DNA of 64,000 bases, taken from Vibrio neptunius. Lineage in GTDB: Bacteria > Pseudomonadota > Gammaproteobacteria > Enterobacterales > Vibrionaceae. A model generated the notes under the pieces. That model had not been told where the DNA came from. It was given only the letters and a program-made list of their open reading frames with translations, and did no database searches. This document shows, piece after piece, positions 52,503 through 62,229 of this stretch (position 1 is its first letter; each line of letters begins with the position of its first letter). The stretch spans positions 62,001-126,000 of the forward strand of contig NZ_JXXU01000011.1 of assembly GCF_000967495.1 (NCBI RefSeq), given 5' to 3'. Made by a program: the position numbers and the translations under genes.

Positions 52503-52520
52503 TGTGCATACCGAACAGAA

Positions 52521-53720
52521 TCACAAATAACGAAGGCTGATCGCTGTCCATTCCTTATCACCTATTTTCTCAGTTACTGCATTAACAAACTTTATAGATA
52601 AGCTTCCATCAGTTTCAAAGTTCAATTGACTCATCAAGCTGTCTAGACTTGAGCCTGTGTGACTCAAGGCTGCATCCAGTTCATACCAAAACGCAGAGCC
52701 TTTAAAGTAAAACAACGGATAGTATTGCCCCGCTCCCTGTTCACTGAAGAGACGGTTTGCTTCAATAAGCCCTGTGCTCGAGAAAGGGAACTTTTGAGCA
52801 AAGCCATGCCAGAAATGAATCGGGTTATCCGCAGCATAAGGCGTAGTTTGTAAAGATTTTATCGCGTAGTACTCTGCAAGACTTTCCGCTGCCCAAGTCG
52901 GCCTGCTGGCTGAATCTAACACATGGACTGACTCATGCGCAGCAATCTTAAGAAGCATCTTTAATGAAACTGGTGTGAGTTTTCCTTGCTCTAACCAGGC
53001 ATTAATCAAAATCATGTTCTGACCGGCGGCTCCACTTAAGCTCCCTGACGAACGGTCCTTTTTGAAAAAGGCCATCTGCCAGTCTCGTCGCTGTGTATTC
53101 GAGAATACGCTGTTCAAGTAACGTAGTGACGTTTCTAATACCGGTTTCCATTGCTCTACTTGCTTCATCACTTGAGGGGCATCGCTGAAAACGGTCACTT
53201 TGTTGTCATTGATGTTTAGTTCTGTACTTTTCATTCCCCAAACAACAAACATGGGAGGCTCTGATAGCTCCGGCATCTCCTGGCAATTTTGCTCCGGAGT
53301 ACAGACGCGAATATTACGACTCCCTTCGACACGTGGCAAAGAATCCCACTCACTAATAAAATACCAACCCTTATCAACGCTTCGACTATCAATTTGTTGT
53401 GAGATATCCATACCGTGATCAGGTGTGTGTTTCATTTTCAAAAACCATTCAATCTGCTGGCATTTCTGAGAATGCAAACCATCTAGAGCCGTGATAATGC
53501 CCGAAGCGGTTTGGCAGGATATTACTGGCTGGTCACTATGGGTTAAGGTGCGTGCAGGTGATACTTTGACTTGCTCTAAGCCACTTGTGTCTACATTGAC
53601 GATGACTTTGTCTGCATCGTCGGGGTCAATCGACAATTGATAGGTGAGAGAGGAATTAGCAAATACGCCGCTAGAGACAAACAAGGTACCAAATAGCAAA
53701 ATATCTTTAAAACTAGACAT
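52521..53720 (-). CDS. Secreted gluzincin-like metallopeptidase
   Basis: A 399-residue exported protein: signal peptide to about residue 22 (FGTLFVSSGVFANSS), a beta-rich N-terminal half, then a catalytic part with HESVH (262-266) and a downstream AAESLAEYYA helix (Glu279/Glu283) that would supply the third zinc ligand. The pattern recalls M1/M61-type peptidases. Paired Cys residues (SCQTASG, QKCQQI, RVCTPEQNCQ) suggest disulfides. The family was not identified more exactly. Confidence 0.7.
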   Translation of the reverse strand: MSSFKDILLFGTLFVSSGVFANSSLTYQLSIDPDDADKVIVNVDTSGLEQVKVSPARTLTHSDQPVISCQTASGIITALDGLHSQKCQQIEWFLKMKHTPDHGMDISQQIDSRSVDKGWYFISEWDSLPRVEGSRNIRVCTPEQNCQEMPELSEPPMFVVWGMKSTELNINDNKVTVFSDAPQVMKQVEQWKPVLETSLRYLNSVFSNTQRRDWQMAFFKKDRSSGSLSGAAGQNMILINAWLEQGKLTPVSLKMLLKIAAHESVHVLDSASRPTWAAESLAEYYAIKSLQTTPYAADNPIHFWHGFAQKFPFSSTGLIEANRLFSEQGAGQYYPLFYFKGSAFWYELDAALSHTGSSLDSLMSQLNFETDGSLSIKFVNAVTEKIGDKEWTAISLRYL

Positions 53721-53851
53721 AAATTTATAGAATTAGCAAACTTGTTTGGTAGGACATCCGCCACACAAATAAAGTTCGACCAACAAAAAGAAAAACTGAA
53801 TATTTATCATTACTGGCAAATCAGTTAAGCTAATTTCAATTTCATTTTGGG

Positions 53852-54214
53852 TTGATTGTGTTGTTACAAAATCGTTCATTAGCTATTGTTTTTCTTCTCA
53901 CTCTTGCACTAATTTTTATGGGTGTAGCGGTGGGCGTAGCAGCTGGAGAAAAAGCAACGATAGCATCGACTCACAGTACACTAAATCTCGACAGCCTCTC
54001 TCAGGTTCATCCAATAGAATGCCCAAAGTCCAACCACAGTGAGGGGCAGTCATCGCATCACTGCTGTGCCTCAGTTTGCCTGCTGAAAGTACCTTATATC
54101 TCCGAACTGATCTTTGCAGATGCAATCCCTACTTCACTGGCACTTATCAATCAAGATAAGGCCGAAAAAGCAGTGGCTCGTATTCAGGCTCTGTTCCGCC
54201 CTCCTATTGCGTAA
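53852..54214 (+). CDS. Small membrane-anchored Cys/His protein upstream of the DsbA-like gene
   Basis: About 120 residues. The start is uncertain (TTG 53852 or GTG 53858). An N-terminal hydrophobic helix (SLAIVFLLTLALIFMGVAVG) is followed by a periplasmic-type part with IECPKSNHSEGQSSHHCCAS, a possible metal site. No firm family. It precedes the DsbA-like gene by about 70 bases and may be co-transcribed. Confidence 0.6.
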   Translation: MIVLLQNRSLAIVFLLTLALIFMGVAVGVAAGEKATIASTHSTLNLDSLSQVHPIECPKSNHSEGQSSHHCCASVCLLKVPYISELIFADAIPTSLALINQDKAEKAVARIQALFRPPIA

Positions 54215-54281
54215 TTCTTAATGTTCACGTTCACTCCGGTTATTTACCGGCAACTAACTGTATCTATTAGGAATTAATACA

Positions 54282-54881
54282 ATGAAAAAACTATTCGCCC
54301 TATTTGCCACCTTGATATTTTCACTCGCCGCTAACGCCGCTAAGTTCGAAGAAGGGACACATTACAAAGTGATCGAAACGGATAAGTCAAAAACGCCGAA
54401 AGTCACTGAGTTTTTCTCTTTCTACTGCCCACACTGTTATAACTTTGAACCTGTGATCGATCGCCTTAAGGCTTCACTTCCAAAAGACGCAAAGTTCGAG
54501 AAAGTTCATGTAGCCTTTATGGGCAGTGATATGGCGATACCAATGGCTAAATCCTATGCGACCATGGTAGCACTGGATGTCGAAAAGAGCTTGGTACCGG
54601 CTATGTTTAAGCAAATTCACGAGCGTCGCAGCGCACCCAAAGATGAAAACGCACTTCGCCAAATTTTTATCGATAATGGCGTTGATGCCAAAAAGTTTGA
54701 CTCAACGTACAACAGCTTTGTGGTGAACTCGATGCAAAAGCGTTTCGACAAGCAATTTAAGCAAAGTACGCTGACTGGTGTACCAGGCGTGTTAGTAAAT
54801 GACAAATACATCGTTAACGCCGATAAAATTGGCTCTGTTGAAGAGTATAATGAGCTGGTCAATTACCTATTGACACTGTAA
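54282..54881 (+). CDS. dsbA: DsbA-family periplasmic thiol:disulfide oxidoreductase
   Basis: A 199-residue DsbA-like protein with signal peptide (residues 1-19), active site FYCPHCYNFE (Cys49, Cys52) as in E. coli DsbA, and the cis-proline loop TGVPGVLVND. It should introduce disulfides into exported proteins in the periplasm. Terminator 5 bases after the stop. Whether it is the main DsbA or a second copy cannot be judged from the window. Confidence 0.93.
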   Translation: MKKLFALFATLIFSLAANAAKFEEGTHYKVIETDKSKTPKVTEFFSFYCPHCYNFEPVIDRLKASLPKDAKFEKVHVAFMGSDMAIPMAKSYATMVALDVEKSLVPAMFKQIHERRSAPKDENALRQIFIDNGVDAKKFDSTYNSFVVNSMQKRFDKQFKQSTLTGVPGVLVNDKYIVNADKIGSVEEYNELVNYLLTL

Positions 54882-54886
54882 CAACA

Positions 54887-54915
54887 AAGGCCAGGGTTGT
54901 TGCTCTGGCCTTTTA
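54887..54915 (+). terminator. Terminator after the DsbA-like gene
   Basis: AAAGGCCAG and CTGGCCTTT form a nine-base-pair stem around a ten-base loop, ending in TTTT. Confidence 0.88.
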
Positions 54916-54934
54916 CTATTCTGAGATTACCTGT

Positions 54935-55387
54935 TTAAAAGCCATCCCCCTTGTTCCGCTGCCTCGACTTGTCGCTGTGACATTTTATACACTGCCACAC
55001 TGAACGGGTTGCTTTAGGTCTCCAGTCAAAGGATAAATCGAACGTCTGCGCCCCTTCAGTACCCAAAATCATGACCCCATGATCTTCGGCTGTAAGTACA
55101 CCACTGAAAAGAGTTAACGCAGAAGATTCACAAAAATTGCTATCCAGATAAAGGCGAGCTAAAACCTGCATCCAGTCTTTGTCGACCATCTCACTAATGG
55201 TCAGCTAATAGATTCTCGAACAAAACGTGCTTGATCCCAAATCTATCATTTGCTGTACAAGAGCAAACGACTCTCTTTGAAAAATCGGACCTTTGCCGAT
55301 TGCATCCTTAATAATTGCCGACAAGGTCAATTGAGATAAGGCATAACAGGCTGATATGATAACGAAAAATAAAAGGACACAGCACAT
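54935..55387 (-). pseudogene. Small secreted protein interrupted by an in-frame TAG
   Basis: Two minus-strand open frames lie in the same reading frame with only a TAG (55205-55207) between them. The first part is a signal-peptide-like sequence (VLLFFVIISACYALSQ) and ends STFCSRIY; after the TAG the protein goes on LTISEMVDKDWMQVLARLYL and ends with CIKCHSDKS. Together they read as one exported protein of about 150 residues. The upstream end overlaps the start of the glycosylase gene, so the true start may be further in. Unknown family. Confidence 0.5.
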
Positions 55388-56072
55388 GACAGTTGAAAAA
55401 TTTGAACATATCTATCAACGAGCAGCAGAACGCAAAGGTGGCGAAGACCAGCTGGAAGCCTTGCTTTCTAACCCTCTCAGCAAAGCAGAAATCGCAGCCA
55501 TTCCCAGCGATCGCTGGTTATCTGCATTCAGTATGAAGGTATTTCAAAGTGGCATTTCATGGGCTGTGGTTCGAAACAAATGGCCTAACTTTGAAGAGGT
55601 CTTCTTCGGTTTTAAGATCGAATCACTATTGATGTTGTCTGATGAGCAATGGGATACCAAAGCCGCGGATAAACGCATTATTCGCCATCACGCTAAAGTG
55701 AAGTCCATACACTCTAACGCACAAATGATTCATGAAGCATCTCTGGAACATGGCTCTTTCGGCAAAATGATCGCCGAATGGCCAAGCGAAACTATTACAG
55801 AATTATGGAGTTTCCTGAAGAAGAAAGGGAGTCGACTGGGAGGCAACACCGGCCCATATAGCCTTCGTCAAATGGGTGTCGACACCTTTATTATGTCTGG
55901 AGACGTCGAAGCCTACCTAAGAAACTGCAAAATTATTGAAGGTGGCAGAGACACCAAACGCTCTCTGGATGCTGCCAATAAAGCATTCGCCGAATGGCAA
56001 CAACAAAGTGGGCGCAGCCTGACCCAAATCAGCCAGACGATTGCCTTTAGTTCAGGGGATAATCGCGTATAG
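55386..56072 (+). CDS. DNA-3-methyladenine glycosylase I family protein
   Basis: A 228-residue protein of the Tag family, with EKFEHIYQRAAERKGGEDQL, WLSAFSMKVFQSGISWAVVR and LGGNTGPYSLRQMGVDTFI, the last containing the glycosylase core. It should remove 3-methyladenine from damaged DNA; this longer, divergent type is common in Vibrio. The ATG is chosen because AAGGA precedes it; an earlier frame start has none. Confidence 0.85.
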   Translation: MTVEKFEHIYQRAAERKGGEDQLEALLSNPLSKAEIAAIPSDRWLSAFSMKVFQSGISWAVVRNKWPNFEEVFFGFKIESLLMLSDEQWDTKAADKRIIRHHAKVKSIHSNAQMIHEASLEHGSFGKMIAEWPSETITELWSFLKKKGSRLGGNTGPYSLRQMGVDTFIMSGDVEAYLRNCKIIEGGRDTKRSLDAANKAFAEWQQQSGRSLTQISQTIAFSSGDNRV

Positions 56073-56073
56073 C

Positions 56074-56532
56074 CTAGACTAGATTGTTCAGAACCTTCTC
56101 GCATAGTTGCTTAAGCGTAACCAGTTCATCGACCTCAAGATCAATTTTGCATCGCATCGCGTTAGGCACTGATTTCGCCGAATCCTTGAGCGCCTGACCA
56201 GCATTGGTCAGGTTAAGTACTCTTACACGCTCATCCTCTTGGCTTCTGCCTCTGGCAACAAACCCTTTCACTTCCAGCCTTTTCAGCAATGGGGTCAATG
56301 TGCCTGAATCAAGATGGAGCCTTGTTCCCAAATCTTTTACGCTGGCGCCATCTTTTTCCCAAAGCAACATCATCACCAAATATTGAGAGTAGGTAAGACC
56401 CAGCTGTTCAAGCATAGGTCGGTAAGCACGAATTACCGCATTAGCCGCACTGTAAAGTGGGAAACAAAGCTGATTATCCAGCAATAGCTTCTCTTCATCC
56501 GTCATGTTTTCTACATTTTGGCACTTACTCAT
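56074..56532 (-). CDS. ohrR: OhrR, MarR-family organic peroxide sensor
   Basis: A 152-residue MarR-type repressor with the sensing cysteine in NQLCFPLYSA (Cys23 from the start used; AGGT lies six bases before it) and the winged helix KDLGTRLHLDSGTLTPLLKR. Oxidation of this Cys by organic peroxides releases the repressor. Divergent from ohr, with a palindromic operator in between; convergent with the glycosylase gene, ending two bases after it. Confidence 0.92.
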   Translation of the reverse strand: MSKCQNVENMTDEEKLLLDNQLCFPLYSAANAVIRAYRPMLEQLGLTYSQYLVMMLLWEKDGASVKDLGTRLHLDSGTLTPLLKRLEVKGFVARGRSQEDERVRVLNLTNAGQALKDSAKSVPNAMRCKIDLEVDELVTLKQLCEKVLNNLV

Positions 56533-56611
56533 TCGACACCTATCAAACAAAAACAATTAAGTTGCGCACAATATAGTTGCATTCCAGATAATTTTCGATC
56601 TAATATTGCAA

Positions 56612-56624
56612 GCAATTAAATTGC
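56612..56624. promoter_or_regulatory. OhrR-type operator
   Basis: GCAATTAAATTGC is a perfect 13-base palindrome in the ohrR-ohr gap, about 30 bases before the ohr start. A related GTTGCGCACAATATAGTTGC stretch lies nearer ohrR. Position and AT-rich symmetry fit an OhrR site. Confidence 0.6.
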
Positions 56625-56651
56625 ACACAACCTAAATAAAAGGAAGATGAC

Positions 56652-57074
56652 ATGACAACTCTATACAAAACTTCAGCTAAAGCGCTCGCAGGTCGTAACG
56701 GCCAAGTGAAAACTGACGATGGTTTACTTGATCTAGAACTTGCTTACCCTAAAGAAATGGGCGGCAGTGGCGCAGCGACTAACCCAGAGCAACTATTTGC
56801 GGCTGGTTACTCTGCCTGCTTTTCTAATGCTATTTTGCACGTTGCTCGCGAAGCGAAAGTGGCGATCAGTCAAGCACCAGTCACTGCAGAAGTCGGGATT
56901 GGCCCAAATGATAATGGCGGATTTGCGCTGACTATTAGCCTCGCTGCAGATATTGATTTACCTCAGGAACAGGCTCTGGAATTGACTCGCGTTGCTCATC
57001 AGGTATGTCCATATTCTAATGCCGTTCGCGGTAATATTGATGTTCAAGTAACCGTGAATGGCGAATCTATCTAA
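56652..57074 (+). CDS. ohr: Organic hydroperoxide resistance protein Ohr
   Basis: A 140-residue thiol peroxidase that reduces organic and lipid hydroperoxides. The two reactive cysteines are Cys56 (FAAGYSACFSNAI) and Cys119 (HQVCPYSNAVRGN), the family's signature. Preceded by AGGAAGATGAC and the OhrR operator, so it should be induced by organic peroxides. Followed by its own terminator. Confidence 0.96.
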   Translation: MTTLYKTSAKALAGRNGQVKTDDGLLDLELAYPKEMGGSGAATNPEQLFAAGYSACFSNAILHVAREAKVAISQAPVTAEVGIGPNDNGGFALTISLAADIDLPQEQALELTRVAHQVCPYSNAVRGNIDVQVTVNGESI

Positions 57075-57088
57075 CTATATCCAAACAC

Positions 57089-57118
57089 AAAAATGCCGAT
57101 CTATCGATCGGCATTTTT
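57089..57118. terminator. Bidirectional terminator between ohr and metE
   Basis: AAAAATGCCGATC pairs perfectly with GATCGGCATTTTT around TATC. It serves both ohr (plus) and metE (minus). Confidence 0.92.
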
Positions 57119-57138
57119 AAATCCGCAGCGTCCCTTTG

Positions 57139-59418
57139 TTAAGCAAACTCTTTACGCAGTTTTTTTGCCGCCGACACCATATTGGCTAGTGACTCTTCTG
57201 TTTCAGCCCAATTTCGTGTTTTCAAACCACAATCTGGATTCACCCATAACCTTTTCGCTGGAATTTTCTCTGCTGCTTTGTTGATCAATCCTTCAATCCA
57301 CTCCTCACTTGGGATGTTAGGCGAGTGAATATCGTAGACACCTGGACCAATCTCATTCGGGTAATTAAACTCTTCAAACGCTTTAAGGAGCTCCATATTG
57401 GAGCGCGATGTTTCAATCGTAATCACATCTGCATCCAATGCTGCGACTGAGTCGATGATCTCGTTAAACTCTGAGTAACACATGTGCGTATGTATCTGGG
57501 TTTCTGGTTTTGCACTGGCTGCGGAAATTTTGAAAGCATCCACCGCCCATTCTAAATACTCTGCATGGTCACGCTTCTTGAGTGGCAAACCTTCGCGAAT
57601 CGCAGGCTCATCAATCTGGATAATATTGATGCCTGCTTCCTGCAGATCAGACACTTCATCACGCAATGCAAGCGCTAGTTGATTGGTGATCTCCTTGCGA
57701 CAGATGTCTTCACGAGGAAACGTCCAGCAAAGGATGGTGACAGGCCCAGTTAACATCCCTTTCATTTGTTTGCACGTCAGCGATTGTGCATAGGTCGACC
57801 ACTTAACGGTAATAGGCTTCTCGCGTTCAATGTCTGCAACGACAATCGCAGGCTTCACACAGCGAGACCCGTAACTCTGAACCCAGCCAAACTTTGTGGT
57901 TTGAAAACCGGCCAAGTTCTCTGCAAAGTACTCAACCATATCATTTCGTTCAGCTTCACCATGAACCAGCACGTCGAGATCCAATGCTTCCTGTCGCTTC
58001 ACGGCGTCTTCGATATGCCCTTTTAGGGCTGCTACATATTCAGAGTCAGACAATTGACCAGTACGGTAAGCACTTCTCTGAACTCGTATTTCGTGAGTTT
58101 GAGGAAATGAGCCAATAGTCGTTGTTGGGAAAAGCGGTAAACCTAGCACAGCACTTTGATACTCTGCGCGTTCCTCATAGGGTGCGCTGCGCTCTGCCAG
58201 CGATTTGGTGATTTGATTTAATCGCTCCTGCACCTGAGGTTTGTTAACGTGTGTTGCGGTTTTTCGTGTCTCAATCGGAGCACTATAGACAACACATTCT
58301 TGAATGGCTTGCTGGTTGCCGTCCAGTGCTTTGCCTAACAAAGCAACTTCATGCACCTTCTGTTTGGCAAAGGCGAACCAACTGCGAACTTCTTCCGACA
58401 ACGCAGGTTCAAGCTCTAAATCAACTGGGCTATGCAGTAATGAACATGAACTCGCGACCCATAACCTATCACCTAATTGCTGCTTAACAGGCTGCAAAAG
58501 CTCAAGCTGTGTGCTGAGATCAGTGCGCCAAACGTTGCGTCCATTAACCACGCCTGCAGACAGTATCCACTCTTTGGGCAAACGAGATACTACGGTGCTC
58601 AGTTGCTGAGGTGCGGCCGCTAGGTCAATATGCAAACCATCAACATCGAGTTCAACAATCTTATCTAATGTGTCATCAACGGAATCAAAATACGTTGTCA
58701 GCAGCACTTTTATGTCGCTGCGAATCACCTGATACGCGAGTTTGAATGAAGTTAACCAAGGTTTTTCGAGTTCTAGCGACAATACGGGTTCATCTATCTG
58801 CACCCATTCGACCCCTTGCTTAGACAGCTTTGACAAGATGTTCTGATAGGCAGTGAGAAGACGTGGTAGCAAGGTTAGGCGATCGAACCCTTCATCCACC
58901 TCTTTGCCAAGGTAAAGGTAGCTGATAGGCCCCAGTAGAACGGGTTTCACCTTATGACCTGCTTTCGTTGCTTCATTCACCTCTTCAAACAGTTGCGGCC
59001 AGATGACGTCAAAACTATCGTCTTCACTGAACTCTGGCACAATATAATGGTAATTGGTGTTAAACCATTTGGTCATGTCTGATGCCGCAGAGCCATTACA
59101 ATCGCAACTCACCTGCGACTGCCCACGCCCCACTTTGAACAAGGTATCCAGATCCGGGAAGCCATCGCGATGGCGTTTAGGCACATGGCCCAACAATAAA
59201 GTCGTGGTAAGTACATGGTCATACCATGCAAAATCACCGGCAGTAACGAAACTCAGATCTGCATCAGATTGCGTCTGCCAGTTCTTGTTACGTAGCTCGG
59301 CGCCAACGGCCTTTAGCTCAGCCTGTTCAATTTCACCACGCCAGTATTTCTCCAACGCAAACTTAAGTTCACGCTTTTCACCAATTCTTGGGTATCCCAA
59401 AATATGAGTTGTTGTCAT
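57139..59418 (-). CDS. metE: Cobalamin-independent methionine synthase
   Basis: Transfers the methyl group from 5-methyltetrahydrofolate to homocysteine without B12. From [20 protein letters not shown] the protein has 759 residues, the normal size; a longer frame start is not supported, while AAGGA precedes this ATG. The C-terminal barrel holds the zinc ligands in [13 protein letters not shown] and [13 protein letters not shown], and [17 protein letters not shown] is the homocysteine-binding block. Divergent from metR, with MetJ- and MetR-type sites in the gap. Confidence 0.97.
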   Translation of the reverse strand: MTTTHILGYPRIGEKRELKFALEKYWRGEIEQAELKAVGAELRNKNWQTQSDADLSFVTAGDFAWYDHVLTTTLLLGHVPKRHRDGFPDLDTLFKVGRGQSQVSCDCNGSAASDMTKWFNTNYHYIVPEFSEDDSFDVIWPQLFEEVNEATKAGHKVKPVLLGPISYLYLGKEVDEGFDRLTLLPRLLTAYQNILSKLSKQGVEWVQIDEPVLSLELEKPWLTSFKLAYQVIRSDIKVLLTTYFDSVDDTLDKIVELDVDGLHIDLAAAPQQLSTVVSRLPKEWILSAGVVNGRNVWRTDLSTQLELLQPVKQQLGDRLWVASSCSLLHSPVDLELEPALSEEVRSWFAFAKQKVHEVALLGKALDGNQQAIQECVVYSAPIETRKTATHVNKPQVQERLNQITKSLAERSAPYEERAEYQSAVLGLPLFPTTTIGSFPQTHEIRVQRSAYRTGQLSDSEYVAALKGHIEDAVKRQEALDLDVLVHGEAERNDMVEYFAENLAGFQTTKFGWVQSYGSRCVKPAIVVADIEREKPITVKWSTYAQSLTCKQMKGMLTGPVTILCWTFPREDICRKEITNQLALALRDEVSDLQEAGINIIQIDEPAIREGLPLKKRDHAEYLEWAVDAFKISAASAKPETQIHTHMCYSEFNEIIDSVAALDADVITIETSRSNMELLKAFEEFNYPNEIGPGVYDIHSPNIPSEEWIEGLINKAAEKIPAKRLWVNPDCGLKTRNWAETEESLANMVSAAKKLRKEFA

Positions 59419-59612
59419 AGCCCTAATCCTTCTGGTTTGTAATCGTAGATGCATGTTCTGTTCAGACGGCATAGAAGGCGTCTGGATGGCTAAACTATCT
59501 CGCCAACCTCATGACGGAACAAGTTCCAATTATTCAACCTGTTTATTAGATTATTTCATGTTACTTATGCTCTACATGTAAAAGCTCTATATTAAAAATC
59601 ATTTAAATTTTT

Positions 59613-59628
59613 AGACGTCTAGATGTTT
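59613..59628. promoter_or_regulatory. MetJ operator (two tandem met boxes)
   Basis: AGACGTCT matches the MetJ box consensus exactly and is followed directly by AGATGTTT, a second, weaker box. It lies in the metE-metR gap and should repress these genes when S-adenosylmethionine is plentiful. Confidence 0.8.
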
Positions 59629-59682
59629 ACACCCCTAAAAAATGCAGGTAAGTTAGTTATATTCATCATCAGTGACTACGGT

Positions 59683-59695
59683 TGAAGGGATTTCA
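59683..59695. promoter_or_regulatory. Possible MetR site overlapping the metR start
   Basis: TGAAGGGATTTCA fits the MetR pattern TGAA-N5-TTCA and overlaps the metR ribosome site and start, where it could give autorepression. Chance occurrence is possible. Confidence 0.4.
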
Positions 59696-60606
59696 TGATT
59701 GAGCTTAAGCATCTGAAAACATTAGCAACGTTGCGAGATACGGGGTCGTTAACCGCTACCGCAACGACGTTACATCTGACTCAGTCAGCCTTGTCTCATC
59801 AAATAAAAGATCTCGAAGCCAGAATTGGCGGTCAGTTATTTCTGCGCAAAACACGCCCGGTAAGGTTTACATCTGAAGGCGAGATTCTTCTGAATTTGGC
59901 GGATCAAGTGCTGCCACGATTAGCCCGAGCAGAGAATGAACTTGCCAGCCTGAAAGAAGACGTCAATGGACGCCTGCACATGGCAATTGAATGCCACTCT
60001 TGCTTCCAATGGTTAATGCCAGCTTTGAGGGAGTACCAAGTTGCTTGGCCAAGCGTAACTCTGGACTTCTCATCGGGATTTGGTTTCGAGCCTCTGCCTG
60101 CGTTGATGAGTGGCGAGTTGGATTTAGTCATTACCTCGGATATCCAGCCTAGGTCAGAAGTCCATTACGAACCGTTGTTTGATTTTGAAATGCGCCTTGT
60201 CACCGCGACCAATCACCCATTAGCGGCAAACACATCTGTCGAACCAAGTGATTTGGAAAACGAAACTATGTTGTCTTATCCGGTACAAAAAAGCCGACTG
60301 GATGTGGTGAAACATTTTCTCCACCCAGCAGGTATTGAACCAGCAAAATGGAAACAGGCTGACAACACTCTGATGTTAGTACAAATGGTCTCAGCAGGCT
60401 TGGGAGTCGCCGCGTTACCAAATTGGGCCATCAGCGAATTCTCTCGTCAGGGGTTAATAACCAGTATTTCGCTTGGTGATGGATTATGGCGACGCCTTTT
60501 CGCCGCGACTCGCAACTCAGACAAAGATAAACGTTACCTTCAGGCGTTTTTTAATACCGCACGACAGCAATCGAAGAGCCATCTAGAAGGGATAAAAACA
60601 GTATGA
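59695..60606 (+). CDS. metR: MetR, LysR-family regulator of methionine synthesis
   Basis: A 303-residue LysR-type activator with N-terminal HTH (LATLRDTGSLTATATTLHLT, QSALSHQIKDLEARIG) and a ligand-binding domain (QVAWPSVTLDFSSGFGF, VVKHFLHPAG), which responds to homocysteine in known MetR proteins. Divergent from metE as in other enterobacteria and vibrios. A GAAGGG ribosome site precedes the ATG. The stop runs into the terminator. Confidence 0.95.
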   Translation: MIELKHLKTLATLRDTGSLTATATTLHLTQSALSHQIKDLEARIGGQLFLRKTRPVRFTSEGEILLNLADQVLPRLARAENELASLKEDVNGRLHMAIECHSCFQWLMPALREYQVAWPSVTLDFSSGFGFEPLPALMSGELDLVITSDIQPRSEVHYEPLFDFEMRLVTATNHPLAANTSVEPSDLENETMLSYPVQKSRLDVVKHFLHPAGIEPAKWKQADNTLMLVQMVSAGLGVAALPNWAISEFSRQGLITSISLGDGLWRRLFAATRNSDKDKRYLQAFFNTARQQSKSHLEGIKTV

Positions 60607-60632
60607 AAAAGGAGGCATTCAGCCTCCTTTTT
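60606..60632. terminator. Terminator between metR and the DUF4250 gene
   Basis: AAAAAGGAGGC pairs with GCCTCCTTTTT around ATTCA, with A- and T-runs on both sides, so it can stop both convergent genes. Confidence 0.92.
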
Positions 60633-60637
60633 ACATG

Positions 60638-60838
60638 TTATCTGTCGTAAGATTTAAACTGATTGGTGAGAGGATCATACTGATAACCGAGGACATCGAG
60701 CTTGCCAATCACAATTTCGATATCCATTTCATACATGGTCACAAGCTCCTCAAAACTGTTACATTCCAGTCTCAGCTTTTCGTTAACAATACCAAGCAAG
60801 ATGACGCTATCTAATCTTCCAGCATTACTTAGATCCAT
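60638..60838 (-). CDS. DUF4250 protein
   Basis: A 66-residue protein whose LLGIVNEKLRLECNSFEELV and LGYQYDPLTNQFKSYDR match the DUF4250 pattern (xxNxKLRDxFxSLDEL...GYxYDPxTNQF). The ATG is picked because AGGAG lies eight bases upstream. Function unknown. Confidence 0.85.
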   Translation of the reverse strand: MDLSNAGRLDSVILLGIVNEKLRLECNSFEELVTMYEMDIEIVIGKLDVLGYQYDPLTNQFKSYDR

Positions 60839-60908
60839 AGCTACACTCCTGTGCTGATCACCTAACACAAGCGTAGCTTCAAATCCTCAAATTTAAAGTG
60901 AGCCGCTT

Positions 60909-61589
60909 CTAAAGAACGAACAAGCCTTGATTAAACGTTGTGGCCGAAACTAACGTCAGTAATGCTACTGCTAACTGAATTTTGTTGACGGTTTTCGACA
61001 CAATGATGTGCCAACACCAGATGAGGACTGAAGTAATTAGAAGTGCAAAACCTATCAATAAAGGTTGAGTCGCCTGAGTTAAGGTGACTTCTTCTAGGCC
61101 AAAAGCTTTTAAGAGAATTGCTAGGCTCATCAACATTGCTGAGATAACACCCGTTACTGGCAAAATACGATGAAAAGCCTGAAGTCTAGTGCGAGCGACC
61201 GTAAGGAGTAAATGAGCAAACAGAGCGCCTAGAAGAATGATCTGAACAAATACGTTTATACTTGCCGCTAAATCAGGCTGCTCACCAATGCCAATGGCGA
61301 CATAAGCCAAGGCCAGACCATTAGCAAGGTACATCACCCACAATGGGCCTTGTACCCGAGTTTTTTTGGTCTGAACTTGCGAGTAAAAGTAAGCAATCGC
61401 AAACACCACCATCATGGCTTCGATTTTCAACGACGCGACGGCTAGCCACATAATAGCGAGTACAGGGAGTACTTTATGAATACGGCCTCGCTGGCCAGGA
61501 CAAATATCCCCTTTGACTAAGATAAGCGTCAAAATCAACTGAGCGCCTAAAAGCATAGGAGGAAACACTGCTAACAATTGCTGAACCAT
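60909..61589 (-). CDS. Multi-pass membrane protein of unknown function
   Basis: About 226 residues with seven or eight hydrophobic segments (VFPPMLLGAQLILTLILV, LPVLAIMWLAVASL, VYLANGLALAYVAIG-like, IILLGALFAHLLLTV, LLIGFALLITSVLIW). No family recognised. A frame start 54 codons upstream would run through a decayed gene, so a start at MVQQLLAVFP is preferred, although no good ribosome site is visible. Confidence 0.65.
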   Translation of the reverse strand: MVQQLLAVFPPMLLGAQLILTLILVKGDICPGQRGRIHKVLPVLAIMWLAVASLKIEAMMVVFAIAYFYSQVQTKKTRVQGPLWVMYLANGLALAYVAIGIGEQPDLAASINVFVQIILLGALFAHLLLTVARTRLQAFHRILPVTGVISAMLMSLAILLKAFGLEEVTLTQATQPLLIGFALLITSVLIWCWHIIVSKTVNKIQLAVALLTLVSATTFNQGLFVL

Positions 61590-61669
61590 GGTGTGAGCTA
61601 TCACTATTGTTTTTAATGGAAGCGGATAATAGCAGACTTGCTTAGATAAGTGCCACCAGCGATTCTTAG

Positions 61670-62222
61670 CTACTCGTTGGCAAAATGGCTGAGAAGATCC
61701 TGACTTGTGACCACGCCCAAATACTGCCCGGTTTCGTTGACAACCAACCAAGGGGGCTTGATGCCACTTTTTATCAATTCAGGTACTTCAGACATTTTTA
61801 TCTGATATGAAGCACGATGGTTGTTGCCAATATAACCGACCGGTTAAACATTGCGATTTCTCGCTAGATGTTCTGACAATAACGACTTGTGCTCAAAATC
61901 ATCCTCACTATTAAATTTAAGCACAAAAGCGACGACCATACTTATATGCTCCTCGGCTTCGTCCATCCATCGGCTCGCCACTGATTGAGTAAACTGCTGC
62001 TCAGTAGAGAGCTGAGTCAAATGCTCAACCCCACCATGCTCGACATCCGACACCAGATAGAGGTTTTAGACAAATCTAAATACCAACCCACATAAAATAT
62101 ATTTTCGCCTAGAGAGAACTTTTGAACGGTTAAGTCTTGTGGGATCGTGTTGCCTGATTTGGTTTTAATAAGAATGACACCAGACCAAAAACCCGTTCGC
62201 GCGACCTCTTTCCAGAGCTTTT
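61670..62222 (-). pseudogene. Decayed relative of the adjacent GGDEF-EAL-CBS protein
   Basis: From 62222 the minus strand reads KLWKEVARTGFWSGVILIKT (PAS-like), shifts frame at a four-A run near 62068, continues as NLYLVSDVEHGGVEHLTQLS and a degenerate GGDEF-like part ending LARNRNV, meets a TAA (61844-61846), and goes on PVGYIGNNHRASYQI. It then jumps directly to a CBS-type tail (PPWLVVNETGQYLGVVTSQD) with a TAG at 61670. The EAL part is missing. Frameshift, stop and deletion together show a dead gene. It starts in the same frame seven bases after the stop of the intact neighbour. Confidence 0.7.
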
Positions 62223-62229
62223 GATAGTA

